From Nilaparvata lugens (taxonomy: Eukaryota > Arthropoda > Insecta > Hemiptera > Delphacidae), in assembly GCF_014356525.2 (NCBI RefSeq), contig NC_052504.1, forward strand, positions 100,060,501 to 100,124,500: a stretch of DNA of 64,000 bases, written 5' to 3'. Below the pieces are notes generated by a model that was not told the DNA's origin, did no database searches, and saw only the letters and a list, made by a program, of their open reading frames with translations. Position 1 is the first letter of the stretch, and each line of letters begins with the position of its first letter. Positions 32,656-44,183 of this stretch are shown in pieces. Made by a program: the position numbers and the translations under genes.

Positions 32656-33679
32656 CAGTATCAGTTGGAAAGTTCAAACAAGACAGTTGTGCGTGTGACC
32701 GCTCTCGTTACAATCGATGAATAAGTGTATTCTGGTGTGTTTCTCGGTTTGATTTTGTGTTGAGGGTGAGTCGAATGTCCAGACTTGATTTTTTTAGGCA
32801 CAGGAACAGTGGCAATTGTTTTTTGAAGGTGTCATTCCGTTGAATATTTGCCTCGAGAAATTTTAGGTAAGGATCAGAGCCGAAGCAGAAGAGCTACTCA
32901 AATTGCGTGGTGCCGTGAAGAGGTGAAACGCCGGCCAGTGAAGAGTTAAGTTCAACGATAAGTATACTCTCCCAACTATACAAATATATAGTGCTAGGCC
33001 GAATTGATATCAGCAGGACTTTGATAGCTGGTACTGCACTGCGTACTTTGAGTCAGAATAGACTGTTTACAGTTAAAAATCAATATTCTTTGATCCATAA
33101 TCATTCATAATATTGCTTATGATATACCACGATATAAGTTACTGCTGACATGAAATTACTGTTTTACTCATTCAATCACCAGATGGACTTACGTTCAAAA
33201 TCCAATTGACTGGGACCCGGGTAACGATTATATGGCAAGACCATTCTGCAATACGTTCAAGATCATACTACGTTCTACAAATATGAGTCACTGAATATGG
33301 GTACTTGTGGAAGGTGTTCCAAACAAATTAATCGAACGGAAACAAATAAAATTGTCTGTAAAGTGTGCAGGATATCTTTTCCATGGTACGTGTTCCGGGC
33401 TCACGGTCAATGAAATAGAGTTTCTATCTTCTGGTAATCAGTGGACGGGTCAGGCGTGCAATAGAGAAAGAAGACTTAGTAGGGGTAAATCTGACTCCTG
33501 TCCAATTATTAATAGGATATTTGTCTACCTGCCGAAAGCTGGGTTTTACACTGGAAGAGATCGAAGCTCTCTTGGAGAAACATAAGCAGGAAATATTAGA
33601 TGGGCAGAATAAATTGAACAACAATTGAATTGATCAATTGAATTGTGCTTCAACTTGATTAATGAAAACTCCCAAAGAT
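32656..33679 (+). mobile_element. LINE 5' region with broken ORF1
   Basis: Starts near TATCAGTTGGAAAGTTC, a common 5' end for insect non-LTR elements, about 640 bp of non-coding 5' region, then ORF1 remnant and loss at the gap. Confidence 0.45.
33297..33628 (+). pseudogene. LINE ORF1 with PHD-like zinc finger, frameshifted
   Basis: ATG at 33297 opens MGTCGRCSKQINRTE then KIVCKVCRISF; after one extra base near 33380 the other frame continues HGTCSGLTVNEIEFL and CXXC-type residues (QACN). The C-x2-C...C-x2-C...H-x2-C spacing fits a PHD-like zinc finger, which I associate with ORF1 proteins of CR1/Jockey-type LINEs. A second shift near 33560 leads into LEEIEALLEKHKQEIL, a probable coiled coil, ended by TGA at 33628. 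Two frameshifts mean it is not functional. Confidence 0.6.
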
Positions 33680-33779
33680 NNNNNNNNNNNNNNNNNNNNN
33701 NNNNNNNNNNNNNNNNNNNNNNNNNNNNNNNNNNNNNNNNNNNNNNNNNNNNNNNNNNNNNNNNNNNNNNNNNNNNNNN
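33680..33779. other. Assembly gap, 100 N
   Basis: Exactly 100 unknown bases, the conventional placeholder for a gap of unknown size. The left flank is LINE ORF1, the right flank LINE 3'-region sequence. Confidence 0.95.
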
Positions 33780-33840
33780 GACAGAGCTTTGGACATATCA
33801 ATGTCCATTCTTCAAAAGAATATTCAAAATATCCTTCCCA
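33780..33840 (+). mobile_element. LINE 3' region fragment
   Basis: GAGCTTTGGACATATCAATG matches 40.75 kb and (inverted) 38.70 kb. Confidence 0.5.
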
Positions 33841-33904
33841 CTAACTCTCTACCAGTATATCTCTCTACCAGTATATCTCTCAAACTCTCTACTCTCTTGA
33901 TAAG

Positions 33905-34015
33905 AGAGTAGGAGTGAGAAGAAAGAGAGAGAGAGAGAGAGAGTGAGACCAGAGTAAGAATAAGAGTGAGAGAGTGAGTAGAATTGAGAGAGGGAGGTGG
34001 GTGTGAGAGAACGTA
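33905..34015. repeat. (GA)n purine tract
   Basis: GAGAGAGA with short interruptions. Confidence 0.85.
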
Positions 34016-34224
34016 GTTTAGAATGCAATTAGTGTGGAATGCGGTGCTGCTATGTGAATGTGGCCTCCACCACTACATACCTCCACAACTCCGTTATGCA
34101 TCCTCACGCCTGAGTAGGAGAGAAAGAGAAGAGAACGAAAAACAATAAGTCGAATTCTTGTGGAAGATGGTGGAAACGGAACTGGAGGGGATATTTGAGA
34201 TGAAAAATGAAAAGTTCAAGAAAA

Positions 34225-34283
34225 GAATAAGGAGGAGTAGGAGAAGAAGAAGAAGAAGAAGAAAAAGAAGAAGAAGGAGAAGA
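34225..34283. repeat. (GAA)n microsatellite
   Basis: GAAGAAGAA run next to a partial element C. Confidence 0.85.
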
Positions 34284-34285
34284 AC

Positions 34286-34590
34286 CTTACCACTGCCTTC
34301 CATGAAAGAAAACTGATACCGGCATATCTAATTGAATAAAAAACAGTTCATTCCTGTTCAAAATGTTCTATTATATTTTATTCGTTAAGGAGATATTGTT
34401 TGTATTCTTCAATGATTAAAATGTAAATTTTCATGATTGAGATAAATATTTGTCAATTAAATGTTCAAAAACGATCTAGCAACGTTGCGGAGGTAGAAAA
34501 GAATACCGCTATATGGTTTGTCGAATGATAGACAAGGATAGCAACACCAATGTAACCAAACACTGCCATTAAAACGTGGACCTCACTCCA
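34286..34590. mobile_element. Element C, right part
   Basis: GATAGACAAGGATAGCAACA to CATTAAAACGTGGACCTCAC; the left terminus is missing. Confidence 0.65.
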
Positions 34591-35235
34591 TCTCTCTCTC
34601 CTACAACGGTCACTCACACTTGTATCACTTACCAGCGATGTCACTTATGACGTCACTTAAGCAGCACTTGACTCGATTGTGTGAGAAGCCTTTGGTGGGA
34701 GGAGGGGGAGGTCTATACACGACACTTCCATTAAATAAGTGTCAAAAAGTGGGCATGCATGTTGACAGAGGATCACGTTGGACTGTCGGCGTTGGCTGGA
34801 TGGGAAGCATGCATGTTGTTTCATGCAGAATTGTGACAGTTTTGCATGAATCGTGTAGAGTGCCGAATAATGTCGCACCTCTAAAGTGTCTCTCATTTAC
34901 TTAGCTGGAGTGGTCAGCTGAGTGACAGTCCTATCTGAATGTCATGTCACCAAGATTTCATAGTGTCCAGTAAATTCTCATAATTGGAATATGAATAATA
35001 GATGAGGCATTTGAAATTTTTATCTTATTTATCTTTTTATTTATCCATTTATGCAAAAATAATATATATTTTTTCGCCCCACTTGGATGTAAAGAGCTGG
35101 TTTTCTTGCGTCATATGGAGGCCGAAAATTATTGTTTTCTGACCAGGACGGTAACATTTTTACGGCCCCAGGGCTGTAAAATAACCTTGAAGTCGGCTGA
35201 TTCTGATTTGATGTGAACGTGTTTACAAAATAGTT
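34591..35235. other. Unclassified sequence
   Basis: GCATGCATGTTG occurs at 34753 and 34808. No coherent exon seen; a 94-codon frame at 34620-34904 shows no known motif. Confidence 0.35.
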
Positions 35236-35237
35236 TA

Positions 35238-35575
35238 TGAAACGGAATCAGTTTATGCTTCTAGAATTGAAGAATATAAAGATACTATCATTTTATTTGG
35301 ATGAATGAAATACAAATGAGATATTATAAACAATTCAAATTCAATTTTCAGAGTATAATAGAATCTAACCTCAAACCTCCTAGTACTGCGTTCATCACGA
35401 AACCTGGTGGATAAATGGAATCAGTTTATGCTTCTAAAATTGAATGAAGTATTCTGCGATAATATACTATCATATCATTTGGATGAATGAAATACAGATA
35501 AGATATATATTATAAACTATTCAAATTCTATTTTCAGAGTAGGATAGAGCTTCTAACCTAAACTTCCATTGACAT
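35238..35575. repeat. Tandem duplication, unit about 175 bp
   Basis: AATCAGTTTATGCTTCTA, GGATGAATGAAATACA and CAATTTTCAGAGTA at 35238-35395 recur, slightly altered, at 35418-35575. Confidence 0.7.
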
Positions 35576-35584
35576 TCAGATTGG

Positions 35585-36035
35585 CCAAATTTCAAGTGTG
35601 ATAAAACAGCTGATCAAAAAACTTTTCATTGTTTGTGTTCATTAATCGAGAATCAAAACATTTATAATAATATCATCTTATTGTCATTTGAAAGAATAAA
35701 AAAGTATAAACTCAACCTCCCACATTAAAAAATAATTTTGTAGGTTATTTAGACAAATCAGAAGAAAAAATAAAAATACTTGTACAATTTCCTGATATTC
35801 AGATAACCTCAGATTTGCTAGAGCTATGACCTTCCAGTTTTGCTTTCGGAAGTGCCTTAAAACAATATTATTCTCATATATGTATAATGTTTTATTTTTC
35901 TGTGTGGCGAAAAATAGCGTTCGCACCACGGGCAAAAATGTGTTTCCGGCTCTCAATCTTCTCTAGTCCGAAAACCGATTTCGAGCCAGAAAAGGCTCAT
36001 TTTCGGCCCTAGGTGCGAATTATACTATTCTTATA
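35585..36035 (-). repeat. Repeat L, long copy (reverse)
   Basis: GTGTGGCGAAAAATAGCG, CCGATTTCGAGCC and, further left, AGCTATGACCTTCCA and CTGATCAAAAAACTTTTCA match 57.2-57.66 kb in reverse. It contains a 90-codon frame that I consider non-genic. Confidence 0.65.
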
Positions 36036-36724
36036 ATATGGAGTGACCTGGCTGGCCCAGATCTGGTGTCAGAGTTTTCAGGCCTCAACTGATCAATTTC
36101 AGGACCTTTTATGGATGCAATCACATATCATAACGTAATATTCCACACCCGAATTTTGAAACATTAGAAAAAATAGGTTATAAAGATGGAAATTACTGCG
36201 ATATTGCATTTTATTCTAATGCTGATGAATTGATAATATTATTTTTGTCATAGTCATTCGATTTCAGCTGTTTTACATCCATGAAATCAAGCCGGTAAAC
36301 AGCTGATTGTAGAACAAATAAACATATGATTCTCATTACAGTATACTATACTGTAATAAAATCATATTTTTTCTTTACAGTCGAGTATGTTTCCTAGTTC
36401 CGAATAAGGAATGACAAAACTGGTACGAAAACCGCCTTTTAGCGCTCCAGGTGGAAATTTTATCAACCACAATCAAAAAATTCTTGACTTGAAGCTAGTA
36501 AACTAGGTTATGTTTATAGAATGCATGTAGTAATGTCAATACAAGCAGTTAATGTTTTCTGTTTCTCAATTATTCTTTTCTATATTACTATGACAAAAAA
36601 TAGTGTAAGTTACTTGGACGTGAATGTTTCTTGCAGTGCCCAAATGAAATTCTAGTCTCGGCTAACGCCTCGACTAGAAACATCATCCTCGCCTGCAAAA
36701 GGCCTCTTCCCATCCTTGTGACTT
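36036..36724. other. Unclassified sequence
   Basis: Short palindromes (CAGTATACTATACTG at 36341) and TCTAGTCTCGG/CGACTAGA near 36652-36678. No exon chain recognised. Confidence 0.35.
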
Positions 36725-36769
36725 AAAATACTATTTTAAACGAAAATCCAAATTAAATGCTGTAATTTA

Positions 36770-36882
36770 CGAGAACCAATCAGAGAAGGCCTTCTTGATA
36801 AGACGGCTTCTCTGATTGGTTCAAGTGGAATTAATCATGGTTAAAAATTAACCGGCATCTGTGCACCCGGCACTCAGTGTAA
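36770..36882. mobile_element. Element R, partial
   Basis: GAGAACCAATCAGAGAAG...CTTCTCTGATTGGTTC is a strong inverted repeat, followed by GGTTAAAAATTAACCGGC. Confidence 0.65.
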
Positions 36883-36929
36883 CAATTTTTGAGTTGGAGA
36901 TTGATGTGGAATTGCTGATCGATGGATAA

Positions 36930-37015
36930 TCATCATTAAACGAAAATCCAAATTAAATGCTCCAAATCACCCCGAAGACTTCTGCTACTGCAAATATTGA
37001 CAACAGGGTCAACAG
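36930..37015 (-). mobile_element. SINE 3' fragment (reverse)
   Basis: ATTAAACGAAAATCCAAATT and GACTTCTGCTACTGCAAATA; the reverse of the body at 48.3-48.37 kb. A further short piece lies at 36733-36765. Confidence 0.6.
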
Positions 37016-37099
37016 CTAGATTATGTTTATAAATAGGTTATGTTTCTACTCTTGACAGTTCAAATTTTAGTCCAAAAAATATATAAAACTTGTATTCTA

Positions 37100-37210
37100 C
37101 ATATTATTTATTCCGGTATGCTAACTGACATTGTCCATTAATTCTGACGTTGTCCATAACTATTGTAATGTTGAGCGGCAATAAAATTATATTTATTTAT
37201 TTATCTATTT
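37100..37210 (+). mobile_element. LINE 3' end
   Basis: TTGTAATGTTGAGCGGCAAT then AAAATTATATTTATTTATTT, the usual look of a non-LTR 3' end. Confidence 0.4.
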
Positions 37211-37377
37211 ATTATGACAATAACCATTGGAATATTATGGAAACGAATACATTTCAGTTTGAATCCTACATGTGGTCTGTTATGATAACTGAAAATGGTT
37301 ATTGAATTAGAAATACGTCAATATTGGGGATGTTTGATAATCTATGCTATAATGAAGAAAAGAACTGGCTTATACAC

Positions 37378-37582
37378 GTACGGGATAAGAAAATTTATTA
37401 TGTTTGACACATCATCACGTCTCAACTACTGGACTGATCAACTTGGAATTTTGCATAAAGATTCTTAATTTAACCGAGGATGGTTATAGGCCTAATCTCA
37501 ATTATCCAAGATTCCATTACGTCAAGTTTTCAGTTTTTCCAAGTTCCAAAAAGACCCTTGCGGAGCACGGGTTTCCTGCTAG
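37378..37582 (+). mobile_element. Element I, 3' end
   Basis: Ends TTGCGGAGCACGGGTTTCC then TGCTAG|T at 37582. CTAG followed by T and the preceding GC-rich segment fit a Helitron-type 3' end. The remainder is the inverted image of other I copies. Confidence 0.65.
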
Positions 37583-37603
37583 TAATATCTAATATAGTGG
37601 TCA

Positions 37604-37905
37604 GTACAGTCATAGAGGAAAGATAGCATAAGAAGATATCCCAAGGTCACAGTTGAAAGAAGGTGTTTTATATGGTTTTATATTAAATTATTTTCATTAT
37701 TTGAAATAATGTGTTTTCCTTTCTCAGTGCCCATGGTAGAGGTCGTTTATGTTCCAAATTCCAAGCCAATGTTTAGTTAAATCCTGATTACTGTCGACTA
37801 CTGTTTATTATCATCGTTTTGTTGGGAGTGTAAGAGTGTGAGAACGGCACAGTATGAGAGACTACCAGCGTCACATAGCTTCATGAGAATAACGTAACTA
37901 TGGAG
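37604..37905. mobile_element. Element G, reverse copy
   Basis: CATAGAGGAAAGATAGCATA, then CCGACTACTG, TTTTGTTGGGAGTG and CAGTATGAGAGACTACCAGC. Confidence 0.65.
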
Positions 37906-38102
37906 ACGGTCGAAAATCATTAGTTGATTAATATTAAAGTCTAACAGCAATCGAGATTAACTGAACAGAGTTCTCTTAATTGGATTGAAGCTCCAGGAAT
38001 TTGGATTCAAACCGTACACCTACAATATAAAAGTACATATTGAAGTATAAAAGTACAATATGAAGTAATATAAAAGTACAATATAGAGCTCCCTTTTATA
38101 TA

Positions 38103-38318
38103 TATAGTGAGGTCCACGTTATAATGACAGTGAATAAAGATAGAATAGCGATGCCGATTCTCTGCATTAATTAATCATATTTCTACACTATCAAAAACAT
38201 AATTGACTCCGTTGTGGACCTAGAAAAGGATAGTACCACCGGCTTTGTCGAAAGATAGACAAGGATAGCAAAACCAAAGTTGATCAAATACTGTCATTAT
38301 AACGTGGACCTCACTATA
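38103..38318. mobile_element. Element C2, full copy
   Basis: TATAGTGAGGTCCACG to CGTGGACCTCACTATA, same interior and orientation as 16083-16300. Confidence 0.8.
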
Positions 38319-38689
38319 GGTACACCCACTTTTTTGAATACAGAAATTGTATTAGCTACTTTACAAAAAACACGTAGATTTAAGGTCCATCCGTCACGTA
38401 TGTACGCACTCATACGTAAACGTGCGTACGTTTTTACGACGCTAACGACTCAATTCGACGTACTACAGCCGCATTATAAAACAAATGGACTGTAACGTTT
38501 CTGACAGCGCGATAAATATTCACAGATCAGATAAAACTGGAAGGTTCGTGCCTTTTTCACCTTTAAATCTCGCAGCTCTCTCATATTCTCTCACTTTTTT
38601 CTCTCTCTTTCACTCTCTCTCATTCCCTGTTTCTATCTCTCTCTCAATTACTTTTGGTAGAGAGTTAGTGGAGAGGATATTTTCAATAC

Positions 38690-38946
38690 TCTTTCCGAAG
38701 AATGGACATTGATATGTCCAAAGCTCCGCCAATTTATGTAGATGCATAACAATATGATTATCATCTATAGTTATTGTATTACAAACTGCTTTTTCATATC
38801 ATATACAGTTCAATAATTATTTTCTTAGTCTATATTATGTAAATTCATCTATAATTTTGCTGTATTGTAAGCTATTGTATATAAGTGTATTAAGCCAGTA
38901 TATATTGCAATCTACATAAATGAGGTACTCAATCAATCAATCTTTC
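38690..38946 (+). mobile_element. LINE 3' end with (ATCA)n tail
   Basis: TGGACATTGATATGTCCAAA, AGTGTATTAAGCCAGTATAT, then CTCAATCAATCAATC. The same sequence lies reversed at 40.54-40.79 kb. Confidence 0.6.
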
Positions 38947-38999
38947 CCCCTCTATCTCTCTCCCTATCACCCGGTCGTATGTTAATGGGAAGGATATTT

Positions 39000-39242
39000 T
39001 ATATCCTTCTAGAAGAATCGACAATCATTTGTTGAAACACCGCCGATTTATGAAGTTACATCACATTATAATATTATCGTTATTCTAATTGCATTTGTTT
39101 ATTTATTCTCATTGATAAATTCTTTATACTTCGTGGAATTCGTTGAATAACTAGCATTATCGTCATTCAATAAGTGTATAAGCCAGTAAATATTGTAACA
39201 TACATAAATAAAGAAATCTAATCTAATCTCATCTAATCAATC
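39000..39242 (+). mobile_element. LINE 3' end with (ATCTA)n tail
   Basis: AAGTGTATAAGCCAGTAAAT and CATAAATAAAG, then AATCTAATCTAATCTCATC; related to the preceding one but diverged. Confidence 0.55.
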
Positions 39243-39269
39243 ATTCAATATTTCTTTCTCATGAAATCT

Positions 39270-40105
39270 GGCAGCGGTGAAGTTTCTCTCTCTCTCACTC
39301 TACCTCATTTCCTCCCATTCGATCTCTCTTCCTCTAAAGTCTCAGAACTCTTTCTCTCTCTCATCTTTCTCTTTTTCATTCTTTCTCTCTCTTATTCCTC
39401 CTCACTCTATCTCTTTCCCTCTTATTGAATCTCTTTCTCTCATGAAATCTTGCAGAGTTGAAGTTCCACTCTCACACACACACTCTCTCTTTCTCTTCAC
39501 CTCCATTCGATCTCTTTTTCTCATGAAATCTAAGAACTCTCTCACATTCTCACACTCTTCCACTTTCTCAATATTTCTCTCTTCCTCTTCCTCCCTCTTT
39601 CTCTTGAAATCTCGCAGCGTTGAAGTTTCACTGTCACTCTTTCTCACTCTATCTCTTTTCCTCTCATCCCATATTCCTTTCTCATAAAATCTCAGAACTC
39701 TCTCACATTCTCTCACTCTTTCACTCTCTCAATATTTCTCTCTTCCTCTTCCTCCTTCTTTCTCTTGAAATCCCGCAGCTTTGAAGTTTCACTTTCTCTG
39801 TTTCTCACTCTACCTATTTACCTCTCATTCGATCTCTCTCTCTCTTGAAATGTCAGAACTCTCTCACATTCTCACACTCTTTCACTGTCTAAATATTTCT
39901 CTCTTCCTCTTTCTCTTGAAATCTCGCAGCATTGAAGTTTCACTGTCTCTCTTTCTCACCCTACCTATTTTCCTCCCATTCGATCTCTCTCTTTCTCTCA
40001 AAATCACAGAACTCTCTCACATCTCACACTCTTTCACTCTCCTAATATTTCTCTCTTCCTCTTCCTCCCTCTTTCTCTTGAAATCTCACAGCGTTGAAGT
40101 TTTCA
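39270..40105. repeat. Pyrimidine-rich minisatellite, period 150-176 bp
   Basis: TTGAAGTTTCACT anchors recur at about 39282, 39453, 39620, 39780, 39932 and 40092; each unit also has TCTTCCTCTTCCTCC, CTTGAAATCTCGCAGC, CATTCGATCTCT and TCAGAACTCTCTCAC. About five units. The open frames here are a by-product. Confidence 0.85.
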
Positions 40106-40197
40106 GAGGTTTTTTGCCAAAAACAACTCTAGCCGTTATTCATTATGATGAAGTCGTTAAAGAAAACAACTCAGCAATTATTAGACTATGCTTTTGT

Positions 40198-40340
40198 ATA
40201 TAGTGAGGTCCACGTTATAAAGTCAGCACCCAATTAACATTAGTGTTGCTATCCTTGTCTGTCGTCAGATAAAACAGATAGCTCTATCCTTTCCCAACTT
40301 CGCTCCTTTGCTAAATCGTTTGTAGGATGCGGACAAATAT
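40198..40340. mobile_element. Element C, left part
   Basis: TATAGTGAGGTCCACG, then GCTATCCTTGTCTGTCGTC; lost after about 140 bp. Confidence 0.65.
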
Positions 40341-40417
40341 AATGGACTATACGGTATTTCTCTATATAAATTTGAAAAATTGTCATGATGCTTTTGCAAC
40401 TCTGTCTAGTGCTGAAG

Positions 40418-41185
40418 GTCCACGTTTCAATGGCAGTGTTCGATTAGCAATGGTATTGCTATCCTTGTATATCATTCAACAAAGCGAATAGCTCTATCTC
40501 GCTTTGCTCTGTTGCCAGATCGTTATAATGGCAGTAGAAGAAGATTGATTGATTGAGTACTTTATCTATGTAGATTAAAATATATACTGGCTTATATATT
40601 TATATACAATAGCTTACAATAAAGCAGAATTAAAGATGAATTTACATAATATAGACTAGGAAAATAATTATTGAACTGTATATGATATGAAAAAAAAATT
40701 GTAATAACTAAAGATAATTATATTGTTATCCATCTACATAAATTGGCGGAGCTTTGGACATATCAATGTCCATTCTTCGGAAAGAATATAAAGATAGGAG
40801 AGCAACGTTGCTGATTCCCTGTTTCGTCAATGCCTTCTATGGAAGGTAGCTGATACAGGTTTATTGATGTCATATTAACTGTTCATTCTCGTTTGAAATG
40901 ATCAATTATATTTTATTGAGCTAGAAATTATATCTTCCATTGATTTCATTATGAATTTTCATATTTAAGATGAAAACTTATGAAAGTTTTCAGATGAAAA
41001 CTTATGAAATATTTAAGATGAAAACTTATTCAAGATGAACTTTTGTTCACTACATTGTTGAAACCCGATCTGGCTACATAGCAAAGCAAGAAAGAGATAG
41101 CGCTATCCGCTTTGTTGAATGATAGACAAGGATAACAATACCATTGCTGATCAAACACTGCCATTATAACTTGGAGCTCACTATA
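40418..41185. mobile_element. Element C copies split by a LINE tail
   Basis: One C end (GAAGGTCCACGTTTCAATGG to TTGCCAGATCGT) joins a second C that starts TATAATGGCAGTAG. That second C is interrupted at 40543-40790 and resumes AAAGATAGGAGAGCAACG, ending CATTATAACTTGGAGCTCAC. Confidence 0.7.
40543..40790 (-). mobile_element. LINE 3' end inserted in C
   Basis: TTGATTGATTGAGTACTTTA at left (reversed tail), CATATCAATGTCCATTC at right; AAGAT/AAAGAT on both sides may be the target duplication. Confidence 0.6.
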
Positions 41186-41441
41186 TTCTCTCCTTCACTA
41201 TTACAACATGTTACTATATTTTTATCTTTAGAAGTACATACAAATGAATATCCGAATGAGGATATACGGAAAGAGCTGAATATCTTCTGCCTGAATGAGA
41301 GAGTTGCATCTTATCGTTAGCAATGGAAAGAGCATGTGGAACGAATGTCAGCTGATAGGCTTCCTCACAGAATTCTCAAGTATAAATCGGTAACAGGAGA
41401 GACATAGGCAGGCCACGAAAAAGATGGCAATGATCATTATA

Positions 41442-42138
41442 TCTATATATATAAAAGCGAAATGGCACTGACTGACTGACTGACTGACTGACTGACTGAC
41501 TGACTCACTCACTCGCAGAACTAAAAATCTACCGCACCAAAAACGTTCAAATTTGGTAGGTATGTTCAGTTGGCCCTTTAGAGGCGCACTAAGGAATCTT
41601 TTGGCAATATTTTAACTCTAAGGGAAGTTTTTAAGGGTTTAAAGTTCTTCTTTTAGCATGTATATTCTTCTTATTCTGTTAATTATGATTGAAAAATGTC
41701 CATACCATATGTTAATATAGAACTACAGTATAATCTAGAGAGAGTACCTCTTCGAAACAGTTGTTAACTGGTAACTAAATTAATAATTTTGTCTTGTTGG
41801 CATTAAGATGAGTTGACTTTGTTAGATTGGCACCAAGTTGAAGATTGAAATACATTTATCGCGGAAAAATTGATTGGGCACTGCTACTTCAATCAGAGCT
41901 ATTCCTGGGAATATTGTTACTAGCCGTCAGGCTCGCTTCGCGCGCCATATCCGTTTAGCCAGACGTTTAGTCTGGACCACCGACTGGATCGTCCTAACAT
42001 GATAAAAATGCTCTAATGAAAAATGCAGGCGAGCGAAGCGAGCCTGCTTATCTCATTCCTGGACGATCCATTCGGGGGTCCAGGGGCGGAGCCCCCTGGC
42101 TAGACGGATATGGCGAGCGAAGCGAGCCTGACGGCTAG
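41442..42138 (+). mobile_element. Element H, Helitron, cleanest copy
   Basis: A|TCTATATATATAAAAGCG at 41442 with (TGAC)n at 41468-41505; 3' end GGCGAGCGAAGCGAGCC then TGACGGCTAG|T. 697 bp. TC start, CTAG end, hairpin and A/T insertion are all canonical. Confidence 0.85.
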
Positions 42139-42655
42139 TTTATTATAAAATAAAAACAGTAGATTGTAGTGATGCTTATGATGATATTAGATTAGATTAT
42201 ATTGTTGTTATTAATTTATAGATTTTATTTATTATATTTTTTCATTCTAATTACAAGCTGAATGTGAGTCGGAACAGGCAATAGCCTAATCCCTGATTGA
42301 GAGAAGAGAAAGCAGTACATACACTATAAATAAGATCTTGGTGCATTTTGGAGAGGAAAAATTAAGAGCAGAATGCATGTCTGGGGATTTGAAACGAAGA
42401 GGATGTGAGATGAGACACCAATTGAGTCTAATGTAAAATGTGAGCCTTGAGGGAGTGAGCCGCTTTATAGAGACTTGATTAGAATTTATGATCACCTAGG
42501 CGCTCGAGAGTCGAGTAATTTGTGGGCCACAGAATAAACTTATATCAGAGTATCAATTTATCCTGACAGAAATTGGTGTATTTTCTAGAGGTTGGCGGGA
42601 ATTTTGTGAACTTTCAAGGGTTTCCTTAAAGCTTCACAATTGCTATGATTTTTTC
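42139..42655. other. Unclassified AT-rich sequence
   Basis: Short AT repeats (TTAGATTAGATTA near 42188). No gene recognised. Confidence 0.35.
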
Positions 42656-42807
42656 TCTAGTAAGGTTCACGTTAAAATGATAGTGAGGAAAAATACGAGA
42701 ACAACGTTGCCGATCCTCTGCCTTGTCAATGCCCTCTATAGACGGTAGCTGATACAGGTTCATTGATGTAATATTAACTGTTCATTCTCGTTTAGAATAA
42801 TCAATTA

Positions 42808-43723
42808 TTGACCGAACGAAGTGAGGTCTAAGATTCAAGTCGACGGTTTGGCATTTCTCTTAATGTTTGAATGTTTATATGTTTATATGTTGCACATTTA
42901 CGGCGAAACACGGTAATAGATTTTCATGAAATTTGACAGGTAACTTAACTTATGTTTCTTTTCGAATTGCGCGTCGACGTATATACAACGTTTTTGAAAA
43001 TTTTGCATTTCAAGGATAATATTATAGAAGGGAAAAGGAGCCTTCTTCTTACGCCAATATTAGAATAAAAAATCAGACTATAAAATATTATTCATCATTA
43101 ATCAGCTGACAAGTGATTACACAGATGTGTGGAGAAGCCAGTCTATTACTGTATTTGTATAAGGTCTATAGTTTCAATGAAAGACATTAAAGAGGTATTC
43201 ATCTTTAAGCTGGGTTTACACCAAAGTTATTAACAAGATGGTTATATCTTAATCCTTATAGATTCTATTAGATTGAGCGGAAGTTGTCAAATACATTTCG
43301 TTCATCATGTGTATGATAAGTTATGTTCAATCTAATATAATCTAAAAGGATCAAGTTATTAACATTTTTTTTAATAATTTGGTCCAATCGCAGCTTTAAG
43401 GTCTTTGGTTTCAATATTTTGTTTCGCAGTCATGGTTTATTATGCGTGCTCATAAGTATCAATATTCTCACATTCGAAAAAACTAATTTAATAAGCGAAT
43501 AAAAATTAACACATGAACTAAATAATGCTGGAGAAATTTCAATATTTTTGATTCTAAAAAAATAATTTTCATCAGATAGAAAGATCATCACGGAACTGGA
43601 TGAATTATATCATATGAAATAAAAATTCAAACGTGAACTGAGTATGTTAACATTTTAAACAGTTGTCTCTTGTACTTGTGAATGAGAATACTGCGTAAGA
43701 TCTACTGTTCACAGAACTACTAG
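42808..43723 (+). mobile_element. Element D, long copy inside C
   Basis: A|TTGACCGAACGAAGTGAGG to CACAGAACTACTAG|T. Removing it restores CAATTA|TATTTTAT exactly as in uninterrupted C copies (CAATTATATTTTATT at 40.91 kb), proving insertion between A and T with no target duplication. Confidence 0.8.
43205..43399. mobile_element. Element M (MITE) at TTAA
   Basis: TTAAGCTGGGTTTACACC at left, CAGCTTTAA at right, with inverted TTATTAAC segments inside. The D copy at 9.55 kb has the empty site (CATCTTCAAGGTCTTTGG). Confidence 0.7.
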
Positions 43724-43964
43724 TATTTTATCAAGCAAGAAATCATACTTTTCAATAATTTCATAATTCATTTCCACAATTAAGATGAAATATTCTGTCA
43801 AATTACTATCAATTCTACATTGTTAAAAGACGATCTGGCAACATAGCAAAGCGAGAAAGAGATGGCGCTATCATTGATGAATATCCGTTTTGATGAATGA
43901 TAGACAAGGATAGCCATACTATTCCTTATCAAACACTGCCATTATAACGTGGACTCCACTAAGT

Positions 43965-44098
43965 TTTGTTCAAATCACTCAATGATGGACTATTTCTCAA
44001 TTCTCCAATTAATTGTACTGTTTGTATTGTGACTTCTGCCTATTACTGCACTGTATATGTTTATCGGCAATAAAAAAATATCTTATCTTATCTTATTT
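43965..44098 (+). mobile_element. LINE 3' end with (ATCTT)n tail
   Basis: TGTTTATCGGCAATAAAAAA then ATCTTATCTTATCTTATT. The AATAAA and pentamer tail are typical of insect LINE 3' ends. Confidence 0.55.
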
Positions 44099-44183
44099 TT
44101 TCTTAAACTGTTGATAATAATTTCCAGATATTTCCAATGACTGTACCCTATTCTAATCTCTCCATTGTTTTTCTATGTTACAG

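Larger units (their letters stand above)
42657..43962. mobile_element. Element C containing D containing M
   Basis: C starts TAGTAAGGTTCACG, is left at 42807 (AATCAATTA) and resumes at 43724 (TATTTTATCAAGCAAG), ending CATTATAACGTGGACTCCAC. Confidence 0.8.

Noticed and set aside
39277..40203. Two pyrimidine-tract frames of 136 and 140 codons
   Set aside because: Low-complexity Ser/Leu/Phe repeats from a minisatellite; the last runs into an element C end.
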